Positions 1 to 5,975 of a stretch of DNA of 7,016 nt are shown in pieces. The stretch is from Gammaproteobacteria bacterium (GTDB lineage Bacteria > Pseudomonadota > Gammaproteobacteria > HK1): the NCBI GenBank assembly GCA_013042035.1, contig JABDQX010000068.1, positions 1 to 7,016 on the forward strand, read 5' to 3'. The notes below the pieces were generated by a model, which did no database searches, was not told where the DNA came from, and saw nothing but the letters and a program-made list of their open reading frames with translations. A program made the position numbers and the translations under genes. Position 1 is the first letter of the stretch. Each line of letters opens with the position of its first letter.

Positions 1-908
1 GCCCCACCTCGCGGGGCGAAACAGGTAATTCGTCGTTCGAGCAACTCCGCCCGCAGCCGTCGAGCAACGGGGCCGGCGGCGTAGGTGTATTTTTCGAGCC
101 TTCTCACCGGCCATATGCCTATCAGGCTATTGCAGAAAAAGACCTCATCGGCGCCATGCAGGGCAGCCAGCGGCAATGCCAACTCCCGAACACCGATCCC
201 TCCGGCCGATCGCGCCAGACGGATGATTCGATCTCGGACGATGCCGCGAATACCGCCGTGGGTCAATATCGGCGTCATCAATTCGTTTCCTTGAACCAAA
301 AACAGATTGCTCATGGTACCCTCAATGAGATTGCCATCGGTATCCGCCATGATCCCTTCAGGCAACCCGCGTTCCCGGCACTCCACCCTGGCGAGTATCT
401 GCTCCAGACGGTTGAGGTGTTTGATCCCCGCCAGGCTGGGATTCCGCCCCAGATGGGTCTCGCATAAAAAAGTCTCTACGCCATGCTCGTGGTATTCTGG
501 CGGGTAATCCGGCCAATCGAAAACGGCAACGACCCGGGTCGGCGAGGTGTCGGCAGCGGGTGTGTAGCCACGTCCACTCGAGCCACGGCTGATGATTATT
601 TTCAGCACGCCCCGTTCAAGGTTACCTGCCACGGTTTCGATTTCTTCTTCCAGAAGCGCCCGATCGGGTTCGCGGATCCTCAATTGCCGGCAACCACGGG
701 CGAGGCGTTCCAGATGGTCTGTCAGACACAATGGCGCGCCGTTGTCCACGGCCAGGGTTTCGAAAACCCCATCGCCATACTGGAATCCGCGATCAGTGAT
801 GGAAATGCTGTTGCTCGGTTGTCCGTTGACGAGGGAAAGATGCCGGGTTACGGCCCCCGGCCCGGCCTGAGCCGCGTTCGCGCCGATTTGTTGTTTTTGG
901 CGTTGCAT
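1..908 (-). CDS. pabC: Aminodeoxychorismate lyase (PabC), 3' end outside window
   Basis: This PLP enzyme of fold class IV splits 4-amino-4-deoxychorismate into p-aminobenzoate and pyruvate, the last step of the pABA branch of folate synthesis in the cytoplasm. I translated the minus strand from ATG at 908-906; the frame stays open for 302 codons to the window edge. Visible family marks are DRGFQYGDGVFET (residues 39-51), ISRGSSGRGY (106-115), LGRNPSLAGIKHLNRLEQ (153-170) with the expected PLP lysine K163, and EGTMSNLFLV (196-205). The E. coli protein is about 269 residues, so little is missing at the C-terminus. The first 24 or so residues, rich in Gln and Ala, precede the usual family start (here LSLVNGQ). 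An in-frame TAA lies two codons upstream of the ATG, no ATG/GTG/TTG occurs in frame before the conserved part, and no clear Shine-Dalgarno is seen. It follows pabB on the same strand after 91 bases, so co-transcription is likely. A branched-chain or D-amino-acid aminotransferase is the alternative, but the HLNRLEQ context favours PabC. Confidence 0.9.
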   Translation of the reverse strand, partial: MQRQKQQIGANAAQAGPGAVTRHLSLVNGQPSNSISITDRGFQYGDGVFETLAVDNGAPLCLTDHLERLARGCRQLRIREPDRALLEEEIETVAGNLERGVLKIIISRGSSGRGYTPAADTSPTRVVAVFDWPDYPPEYHEHGVETFLCETHLGRNPSLAGIKHLNRLEQILARVECRERGLPEGIMADTDGNLIEGTMSNLFLVQGNELMTPILTHGGIRGIVRDRIIRLARSAGGIGVRELALPLAALHGADEVFFCNSLIGIWPVRRLEKYTYAAGPVARRLRAELLERRITCFAPRGG

Positions 909-926
909 TTTTTAAGAATTTTTCTA

Positions 927-952
927 CCACAGAGGACACAGAGATCACAGAG
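927..952. repeat. Triple CACAGAG repeat with 9-base period
   Basis: CACAGAG occurs three times at 928-934, 937-943 and 946-952, separated by the dinucleotides GA and AT, giving a strict 9-base period. It lies in the 91-base gap between pabB and pabC, about 20 bases upstream of the pabC start. From memory, runs of the type ACCACAGAGGACACAGAG are scattered in many environmental bacterial genomes, so this is probably a dispersed repeat rather than a pabC-specific regulatory site. Function unknown. Confidence 0.75.
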
Positions 953-988
953 TGGGAAAACGTAAACGGCGGTTAAATTGGCGCGTAT

Positions 989-1003
989 GGGGCCTGCCCC
1001 TAC
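989..1003 (-). repeat. 15-base GC-rich repeat, copy at the pabB 3' end
   Basis: Read on the minus strand this is GTAGGGGCAGGCCCC. The identical 15 bases occur on the plus strand at 2214-2228, so the two copies are inverted relative to each other and enclose the catalytic three quarters of pabB. The TAG of the repeat is the pabB stop codon. The core GGGGCCTGCCCC (989-1000) is itself an inverted repeat with a two-base centre. This looks like a short palindromic dispersed repeat; no T-run follows, so it is not a standard terminator. Confidence 0.7.
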
Positions 1004-2589
1004 AATGCGCTCAGCGGTCCCCGTGCCTTGTGCCGTGTTTCATCGAGTTCCCGTTCGGGTAGGGAATCGGCCACGATCCCGGCCCCTGCTCGCAATCCAA
1101 CCCTGTCACCGTGTCGGCAAATGCTGCGGATAAGTATGTTCAGATCCGCGCTGCCGTCCAGATTGAGATATCCCATCGCGCCGGTATAGGGGCCTCGCGG
1201 TACCTGTTCCAGTTCAGCGATGATCTCCATGCAGCGAACCTTCGGGCAACCGGTAATGGTGCCGCCGGGAAAGACGGCCCGCAAGACCTGCCCCGGTGTA
1301 GTATCCGGCAAGAGCGCGCCGCGTATGTTGGATACGATATGGTGCACATGGGCATAGGACTCCAGGACCATCAACTCATCGACCCGGACGCTACCGGGTT
1401 GGCACACCCTGCCCAAGTCATTGCGTTCGAGATCGATGAGCATGATGTGTTCGGCGCGCTCCTTGGGATGGGACATCAATGCATTCGATAACCCGTGATC
1501 CGTTGCACGATCCTGATTTCTGGGATGGGTGCCAGCGATGGGCCGGGTTTCCACCACGCCATCCCGGATACGAACCAACCGTTCCGGAGAGGAGCTGATA
1601 ATCGCAAGATTATCCCATACCGCAAGACCGGCGAACGCGGCGGGATTGTGTTGTCGTAACCTGTCGTAGAGGCGCGAAGACGTGATGCCTTCCCGCAAAC
1701 ATCCCTGCCAGCCACGGGAAAGGTTTACCTGAAAGACATCGCCTTCGTGGATGTAACGCTTGATTCTATCGACACGTGCGAGGAATTCGTCGGCAGGATC
1801 CTCCCGCAGTGCCGCGCACGGCAACGCCTTTCGATTATTTTCTCCTGTAAAACCGATGGGTTGTTGCCGGTTGTCGAGCGGCGCATTCGTGTCGGGAATA
1901 GGGGCTGATTTCACACCAGCTTGCACCGACATCACATCCCTTTTGAGATCCACCATGCAGGCCGCGTGACTCGCCTCCGCAATCAAAATGGTTTCCTGCC
2001 TGTGCTTGTCCCGGATGATGGCGGCAGGAACCCGCCAGGCAACCGCGATGGGGAATTGCGCTTCAATCGAGGCGGCATGACGTTCGGTATTTCTGGTCAG
2101 ATGAGGATGGAGAACCGGTTCGACTTGACCGGCCAGTTCATAACCGAGATACAGGAACCAGCCACCTCGGAAAGGAATATCCGGCAACGTCCGGTCGGAA
2201 GATTGCAGTGAACGTAGGGGCAGGCCCCTGCCCTTCTTCAAGCCTCCGTGGCTGTCTTTACCGTAGTCGTCACCATATGGACATTCACCACGTATTACAG
2301 TGTTATCTTGCTCTCTTGTGAACCAGAGATCCAATTCATCCAGGAAGTCCCCGTTGGGAATCCGGCGCCCATCCATGCTCAAATGCCCCGAGGATTCCTG
2401 CACCAGTTTTCTTTCCGGAAACGCAAACAGGATATCGTAGCGGCTTTGACCCGCGTCATGGTCGGTGGCGTTTTGTAACGTGCTTTCCAGCAGGAAGGGA
2501 TATCTATCCGGTTGAGAGGAATGGATGGAGAGAAGATCGGGGAAGATGTCCATCATTTGCCAAAGGGCAGAACTCTGGCGGATCGTCAT
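1000..2589 (-). CDS. pabB: Aminodeoxychorismate synthase component I (PabB), with apparent insertion
   Basis: Chorismate-binding enzyme of 529 residues. With ammonia supplied by a PabA glutaminase (not in this window) it makes 4-amino-4-deoxychorismate, the PabC substrate. The N-terminal half carries GGWFLYLGYEL (142-152). The C-terminal catalytic half shows GDVFQVNLSRG (283-293), SSPERLVRI (333-341), RPIAGTHPR (349-357), EHIMLIDLERNDLGRVC (380-396), SYAHVHHIVSNIRG (411-424), PGGTITGCPKVRCMEII (441-457) and RAGAGIVADS (500-509). E. coli PabB has 453 residues; part of the excess is at residues 92-127, which include a GC-rich palindromic repeat and look inserted. The usual PabB lysine (PIKGT) is Ala352 here, as in TrpE. 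The neighbouring pabC and the PabB-like GCPKVRCMEII and DLNILIR segments favour PabB over anthranilate synthase. The start at 2589 lacks a clear Shine-Dalgarno; Met12 or Met13 are possible alternatives. Confidence 0.88.
   Translation of the reverse strand: MTIRQSSALWQMMDIFPDLLSIHSSQPDRYPFLLESTLQNATDHDAGQSRYDILFAFPERKLVQESSGHLSMDGRRIPNGDFLDELDLWFTREQDNTVIRGECPYGDDYGKDSHGGLKKGRGLPLRSLQSSDRTLPDIPFRGGWFLYLGYELAGQVEPVLHPHLTRNTERHAASIEAQFPIAVAWRVPAAIIRDKHRQETILIAEASHAACMVDLKRDVMSVQAGVKSAPIPDTNAPLDNRQQPIGFTGENNRKALPCAALREDPADEFLARVDRIKRYIHEGDVFQVNLSRGWQGCLREGITSSRLYDRLRQHNPAAFAGLAVWDNLAIISSSPERLVRIRDGVVETRPIAGTHPRNQDRATDHGLSNALMSHPKERAEHIMLIDLERNDLGRVCQPGSVRVDELMVLESYAHVHHIVSNIRGALLPDTTPGQVLRAVFPGGTITGCPKVRCMEIIAELEQVPRGPYTGAMGYLNLDGSADLNILIRSICRHGDRVGLRAGAGIVADSLPERELDETRHKARGPLSAL
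2209..2316 (-). repeat. Apparent in-frame repeat insertion within pabB
   Basis: These bases encode PabB residues 92-127, between the end of the N-terminal segment (DELDLWF) and the conserved LPDIPFRGGWF block, where family members usually have only a short linker. The stretch keeps the reading frame open. It contains at 2218-2233 a perfect inverted repeat, GGGCAGG-CC-CCTGCCC, and the 15-base sequence GTAGGGGCAGGCCCC (2214-2228) that recurs in inverted orientation at 989-1003. The encoded peptide is hydrophilic and rich in Gly, Asp, Lys and Arg, as expected of a surface loop. The outer limits are approximate because I judged them from the protein family and not from an empty-site comparison. 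Confidence 0.55.
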
Positions 2590-2650
2590 TAAGAAAACAG
2601 GGCGTAAAAAATGACTATCAAGGTTGCTTGTTGGGTCTTTATCATTTTCG

Positions 2651-2665
2651 TGAGTAAATTACTCA
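2651..2665. promoter_or_regulatory. 15-base palindrome upstream of pabB, possible operator
   Basis: TGAGTAA-A-TTACTCA is a perfect palindrome with 7-base arms and a one-base centre, 62 bases upstream of the pabB start. Its size and symmetry fit a site for a dimeric regulator. A related sequence, TGAGTAATTAC, lies upstream of pntAA at 5843-5853. No regulator is identified, and a chance palindrome in AT-rich intergenic DNA is possible. Confidence 0.35.
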
Positions 2666-2693
2666 TCCACTTTTACCTTGAACTTGTTAGCGC

Positions 2694-2733
2694 TTCGCGC
2701 CAAGGCCGAAAGGGGCTGGGCCTTGATTCGCGC
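2694..2733. repeat. Hairpin flanked by 7-base direct repeats
   Basis: CAAGGCC (2701-2707) and GGCCTTG (2719-2725) form a perfect 7-base inverted repeat with an 11-base loop. It is bounded by direct copies of TTCGCGC at 2694-2700 and 2727-2733. Terminal inverted repeats inside direct repeats resemble a very small transposed element or its footprint. It lies between the pntB terminator and the pabB start. There is no T-run beside it on either strand, which argues against a simple terminator. Confidence 0.45.
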
Positions 2734-2807
2734 ATCGGATTTTCCAGGATCTTTGTTTTTCAGATACCTAAATTGATACCACACGATGGCTCATCACACT
2801 TACTCAG

Positions 2808-2833
2808 AAAAAAACGCCCCGCAGAGCGAGGCG
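2808..2833 (-). terminator. Rho-independent terminator of the pnt operon
   Basis: On the minus strand the transcript reads CGCCTCGC-TCT-GCGGGGCG, an 8-base stem with one G-U pair and a three-base loop, followed at once by seven T. It begins 28 bases after the pntB stop codon and is the only strong terminator I see after the three pnt genes. It therefore marks the end of that operon and separates it from pabB. Confidence 0.85.
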
Positions 2834-2861
2834 CATTTCATCTCACGAAGCAAAATGATTA

Positions 2862-4274
2862 TCAGTGCCCGCCTTTCAGGGCACCTGCCAGCCCTTCGCA
2901 CATCTCTTTTGCATCGCCGAACAGCATTGAGCAATTATCGCGATAGTAGAGCAGATTATCGACGCCGGCATAGCCTGGGCGCATGCTGCGTTTGATAACG
3001 AAGATCTGCTTGGCCTTTTCCACATCCAGGATCGGCATTCCATAGATATCGCTGGTGGGGTCGATCTTCGCGGCGGGATTGGTAACATCGTTGGCCCCGA
3101 CCACGATGGCTACGTCACAGCTAGGGAACTCCGGATTGATTTCATCCATTTCCAAAACCTGATCGTAAGGGATATCCGCCTCGGCCAGCAGGACATTCAT
3201 GTGCCCTGGCATACGACCAGCCACGGGGTGAATGGCGAATTTCACGGAAACGCCGCGGCCTGCCAGGATTTCCTTAACCTCTTTCAGGGCATGCTGGGCT
3301 TGAGCCACTGCCATGCCGTAACCGGGTACTACGATGACCTTGGCGCCTTCGTTATCCATCCAGAATACGGCATCCTCGACCCCGGCGGCTTTCACGCCTT
3401 TCTCTGCGGCCGCGGCCATCGGCGATGCCTCACCGCCTTCGGCCACGCCGAATCCACCCAGAATGACGCTGATAAAGGAGCGGTTCATGGCCCGGCACAT
3501 GATGTAGGAAATGATCGCGCCGGAGAACCCGACCAAGGCGCCAGTCACGATCAAGAGATTATTTTGCAGCGTGAAACCGGTTGCCGCCGCGGCCCATCCC
3601 GAGTAGGAATTAAGCATGGAGATGACCACCGGCATATCGGCCCCGCCAATGGGGATGATGAGCAAGAATCCCAACGCCAGGGAGATGATGGTCACAATGG
3701 CCAAGGAAACATAACTGCCAGTCATGCCGAAATGGATGGCGAAGACGATGGCGATAACGCCCAAGGCGAGATTGAGCCAGTGCTGACCGGTGAATACCAC
3801 AGGGGCCGAACTCAAAATCGCCTGTAATTTACCGAAGGCGATCAGGGAGCCGGTGAAGGTGATGGCGCCGATGACGATTCCGGCGGCCAGTTCTCCCATC
3901 AGAACCGGATTCAACCCTCCAGTGCTTTCCTTGTTGATAAAGGTCCCGATGGCCACCAAGACGGCCGCGAGACCCACGAAGCTGTGCAGCATGGCCACTA
4001 ATTGCGGCATGGCCGTCATCTGTATCTTGATGGCCACGGTGATGCCGATGGCGGCACCTATAATCACCGCAATAGCAATGATACCGTAAGGACGGATTGC
4101 CGAACTGATTTCCGGGCTAAGCAGCGTAACAGCGACGGCGATTATCATGCCGACGATGGCTTGGAAGCTCCCTCGTCGCGCCGTAGCAGGTGATGTCAGC
4201 CCCTTGAGGCCAAGGATGAACAGGATGGCCGAAACCAAATATGCGAACGCGAGGGTGTCGATACTAAGTGCCAT
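2862..4274 (-). CDS. pntB: NAD(P) transhydrogenase subunit beta
   Basis: Membrane and NADP(H)-binding subunit of the proton-translocating transhydrogenase, 470 residues against 462 in E. coli. Residues 1 to about 270 are a chain of hydrophobic helices in the inner membrane. They include LHSFVGLAAVLVA (96-108), whose His97 matches the proton-channel His91 of E. coli, and GGADMPVVISMLNSYSGWAAA (210-230), with Asp213 and Asn222 at positions known to matter for proton movement. After a linker (about 275-305) comes the soluble domain III with PGYGMAVAQAQ (317-327), HPVAGRMPGHMNVLLAEA (349-366), VVGANDVTNPAA (391-402) and KRSMRPGYAGVDN (428-440), which bind NADP(H). The gene starts 18 bases after pntAB and ends before the terminator at 2808-2833. 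The Shine-Dalgarno (around CGGA) is weak, consistent with translational coupling to pntAB. Nothing key appears missing. Confidence 0.97.
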   Translation of the reverse strand: MALSIDTLAFAYLVSAILFILGLKGLTSPATARRGSFQAIVGMIIAVAVTLLSPEISSAIRPYGIIAIAVIIGAAIGITVAIKIQMTAMPQLVAMLHSFVGLAAVLVAIGTFINKESTGGLNPVLMGELAAGIVIGAITFTGSLIAFGKLQAILSSAPVVFTGQHWLNLALGVIAIVFAIHFGMTGSYVSLAIVTIISLALGFLLIIPIGGADMPVVISMLNSYSGWAAAATGFTLQNNLLIVTGALVGFSGAIISYIMCRAMNRSFISVILGGFGVAEGGEASPMAAAAEKGVKAAGVEDAVFWMDNEGAKVIVVPGYGMAVAQAQHALKEVKEILAGRGVSVKFAIHPVAGRMPGHMNVLLAEADIPYDQVLEMDEINPEFPSCDVAIVVGANDVTNPAAKIDPTSDIYGMPILDVEKAKQIFVIKRSMRPGYAGVDNLLYYRDNCSMLFGDAKEMCEGLAGALKGGH

Positions 4275-4292
4275 GGTATTTATCCGTAAGTC

Positions 4293-4598
4293 TTATCGCT
4301 TCTTTTTGAACATCGCCAACATACGCTGAGTTACCCAAAAACCTCCAAAGATATTGATGGAGGCGAGCAATACGGCCAGAAACCCGAGTGTTTCAACCGA
4401 TGCGCTGGCATTTTGGAAACCGGCCACCAACAAGGCCCCGACGATGATGATTCCCGAGATGGCGTTGGTGAGTGAGATAAGCGGCGTGTGAAGGGAAGGC
4501 GTTACGCCCCAAATGACAAAGTAGCCTATGAAACAGGCTAGAACAAAAACGTATAACGCAACTAGAGAGGGAGACATGATCGTCACGACTTCAGGCAT
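4293..4598 (-). CDS. pntAB: NAD(P) transhydrogenase alpha-2, small membrane subunit
   Basis: Small membrane subunit of 101 residues, corresponding to the C-terminal membrane part of the fused E. coli PntA and to the separate PntAB of Rhodospirillum rubrum. It completes the proton-conducting domain II together with PntB. About three hydrophobic helices are visible (roughly residues 11-31, 45-61 and 69-90). The family motif GVTPSLHTPLISLTNAISGI (31-50) lies between the first two, and the tail is basic (MFKKKR). The start at 4598 is supported by GAGG at 4607-4610, eight bases upstream; Met8 is a less likely alternative. The gene follows pntAA after 99 bases, in the same reading frame but with stop codons between, and precedes pntB by 18 bases. 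Confidence 0.95.
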   Translation of the reverse strand: MPEVVTIMSPSLVALYVFVLACFIGYFVIWGVTPSLHTPLISLTNAISGIIIVGALLVAGFQNASASVETLGFLAVLLASINIFGGFWVTQRMLAMFKKKR

Positions 4599-4697
4599 GG
4601 TAATGACCTCGGATATGATTGGTGACTTTATAGCTCGTCGTTATGAATTTCAGGAGCACCCGTATGGAATAAGGAATCCCGGCGTGGTCAAAATCCA

Positions 4698-5816
4698 TCA
4701 GGGCTTTTGATATACGATCTCTCCACCCCGGGTGACTGTCGCCGCCTTGCTGATGTCATCTTCGGCAAAGTCTTTCCAGGCAAGATTTCCCTCTTTCTCC
4801 TCCACCAGGATCGAGACCAGGTTAAACAGGTTACGCGCATAAAAGGCGCTCGCGTCACCGGGGACCATACTGGGATAGTTCGTGTGGCCGACGAGGGAAA
4901 CACCATGCTTGACCACCACTTGATCGGGTTCACTCAATGGGCAGTTGCCCCCGGATGCCGCCGCGAGATCGATAATAACAGACCCCTCGGCCAAACCCTT
5001 CACGGCATCTTCCGTGATCAGCACCGGCGCATCACGACAAGGTATCAGGGCGGTGGAAACGATGATATTTGCCTTCTTGAGATATTCCGTCAAGGCCGCC
5101 TGCTGCCGTTTTTTGCCTTCCTCGGACAGTTCCTTGGCATAACCGCCTTCCCCCGCGCCACTTTCTCCAACATCGAGATCGATGAACTTGGCGCCCAAGG
5201 ACTGAATTTCTTCTCGCACGGCCGGACGTACATCGAATGCCTCCACATCACAACCCAACCGACGCGCGGTCGCGATTGCCTGCAATCCGGCGACTCCAGC
5301 ACCGAGCACGATCAGCTTGGCAGGCCGCGCGGCGCCCGCGGAGGTCATCATCATGGGGAAGAAACGTGGGTAACGGCTCGCGGCCTCAATGATCGCGCGG
5401 TAGCCGGCAATACCGGCCTGGGAGGACAAAACATCCATGGACTGCGCACGGGTGGTGCGTGGGATCAGCTCCACGGCAAGCGCCGTTACACCTTTTCCCG
5501 CCAATCCGGTAAGCGCATTTTCATTACGACAGGGATCCAACAATGAGCATAGGACACCGCCAGACTTCATTTTATCGATTTCACCCGGCGCCGGTACACC
5601 AACCTTCAATACCAAATCCGCACCCAGAGCCTCATCATTGCCTACCAATTGCGCCCCCGCCTGAACGTAGGCCTCATCGGTGAAATGGGCGGACTCACCA
5701 GCGGATTTCTCGACGCATACGGTAAAACCCTTGCCGCAAAACTTTTTTACCGCATCGGGGACAGTGGCAACCCGGAATTCACCGGGAATAGTTTCTTTTG
5801 GAATACCGATCTTCAT
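4698..5816 (-). CDS. pntAA: NAD(P) transhydrogenase alpha-1, NAD(H)-binding subunit
   Basis: Soluble NAD(H)-binding domain I of transhydrogenase, 372 residues, close to the 384 of the R. rubrum PntAA. It docks on the membrane subunits and passes hydride to NADP+ bound on PntB. Visible motifs are the N-terminal MKIGIPKETIPGEFRVATVP, the loop RAQSMDVLSSQ (123-133) that contacts the nicotinamide in the R. rubrum structure, the Rossmann motif VLGAGVAGLQA (170-180) with the acidic Asp195 in AFDVRP, and GYAKELSEE (225-233), which matches the mobile loop. The C-terminal segment includes HTNYPSMVPGDASAFYARNL (311-330). The similar alanine dehydrogenase is the main alternative, but the directly following pntAB and pntB settle the call. 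GAAGG at 5822-5826, five bases before the ATG, is a good Shine-Dalgarno. It is the first pnt gene, 73 bases after a tRNA gene with no clear terminator between. Confidence 0.97.
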   Translation of the reverse strand: MKIGIPKETIPGEFRVATVPDAVKKFCGKGFTVCVEKSAGESAHFTDEAYVQAGAQLVGNDEALGADLVLKVGVPAPGEIDKMKSGGVLCSLLDPCRNENALTGLAGKGVTALAVELIPRTTRAQSMDVLSSQAGIAGYRAIIEAASRYPRFFPMMMTSAGAARPAKLIVLGAGVAGLQAIATARRLGCDVEAFDVRPAVREEIQSLGAKFIDLDVGESGAGEGGYAKELSEEGKKRQQAALTEYLKKANIIVSTALIPCRDAPVLITEDAVKGLAEGSVIIDLAAASGGNCPLSEPDQVVVKHGVSLVGHTNYPSMVPGDASAFYARNLFNLVSILVEEKEGNLAWKDFAEDDISKAATVTRGGEIVYQKP

Positions 5817-5889
5817 AAAGACCTTCTTTAATACAGCGTCAGTGAGTAATTACGATAGACAAAAACACACAAGCCCATGATTTTTAAGG

Positions 5890-5962
5890 TGGCCAGGGGC
5901 AGAATTGAACTGCCGACACGTGGATTTTTAGTCCACTGCTCTACCGACTGAGCTACCTGGCC
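5890..5962 (-). tRNA. tRNA-Phe-like gene with AAA anticodon
   Basis: The minus strand folds into a complete tRNA: acceptor stem GGCCAGG/CCTGGCC, D-stem GCTC/GAGC, anticodon stem GTGGA/TCCAC, variable loop GTGTC, T-stem GGCAG/CTGCC with loop TTCAATT, and discriminator A73. All stems pair perfectly. Body and variable loop match proteobacterial tRNA-Phe, including G27-C43, G44, U45, U59, U60 and A73. The anticodon loop is CTAAAAA where tRNA-Phe has CTGAAAA, so the anticodon is AAA, differing at the wobble base G34. A tRNA-Leu(UAA) is excluded because the variable loop is short. The bases after A73 are CCT, so a full CCA is not encoded and would have to be added. A strong promoter lies upstream. 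The tRNA call is firm; the functional meaning of the anticodon is open (variant isoacceptor, non-functional copy or sequence error). Confidence 0.93.
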
Positions 5963-5975
5963 AAGCGAGGGTGTT

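Noticed and set aside
928..952. CRISPR-like array
   Set aside because: Units of 7 bases with 2-base spacers are far too short; this is a simple tandem repeat.
483..965. 160-codon plus-strand ORF opposite pabC
   Set aside because: It overlaps the conserved pabC coding sequence on the other strand, with no ribosome binding site or familiar motif.
1000..2589. Anthranilate synthase component I (trpE) instead of pabB
   Set aside because: PIAGT fits TrpE, but the adjacent pabC and the GCPKVRCMEII and DLNILIR segments favour PabB; kept as a finding.
2611..2946. 111-codon plus-strand ORF spanning the pabB leader and the pntB end
   Set aside because: It runs through the pnt terminator and into the pntB C-terminus on the opposite strand; its composition looks non-coding.
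3201..3827. 208-codon plus-strand ORF opposite pntB
   Set aside because: It mirrors pntB codons and its His/Gly/Asp-rich product has no recognisable domain.
4599..4700. Broken (frameshifted or stop-interrupted) fused pntA
   Set aside because: Both halves are complete by comparison with the three-gene R. rubrum type, and pntAB has its own Shine-Dalgarno and start.
4707..5546. 279-codon plus-strand ORF opposite pntAA
   Set aside because: It is fully antisense to a strongly conserved gene, its translation matches no family I know, and long antisense frames are common in such GC-balanced coding DNA.
5890..5962. tRNA-Leu(UAA) or tRNA-Lys(UUU)
   Set aside because: The short GTGTC variable loop excludes Leu, and U33 sets the anticodon as AAA, not UUU; the body matches tRNA-Phe.
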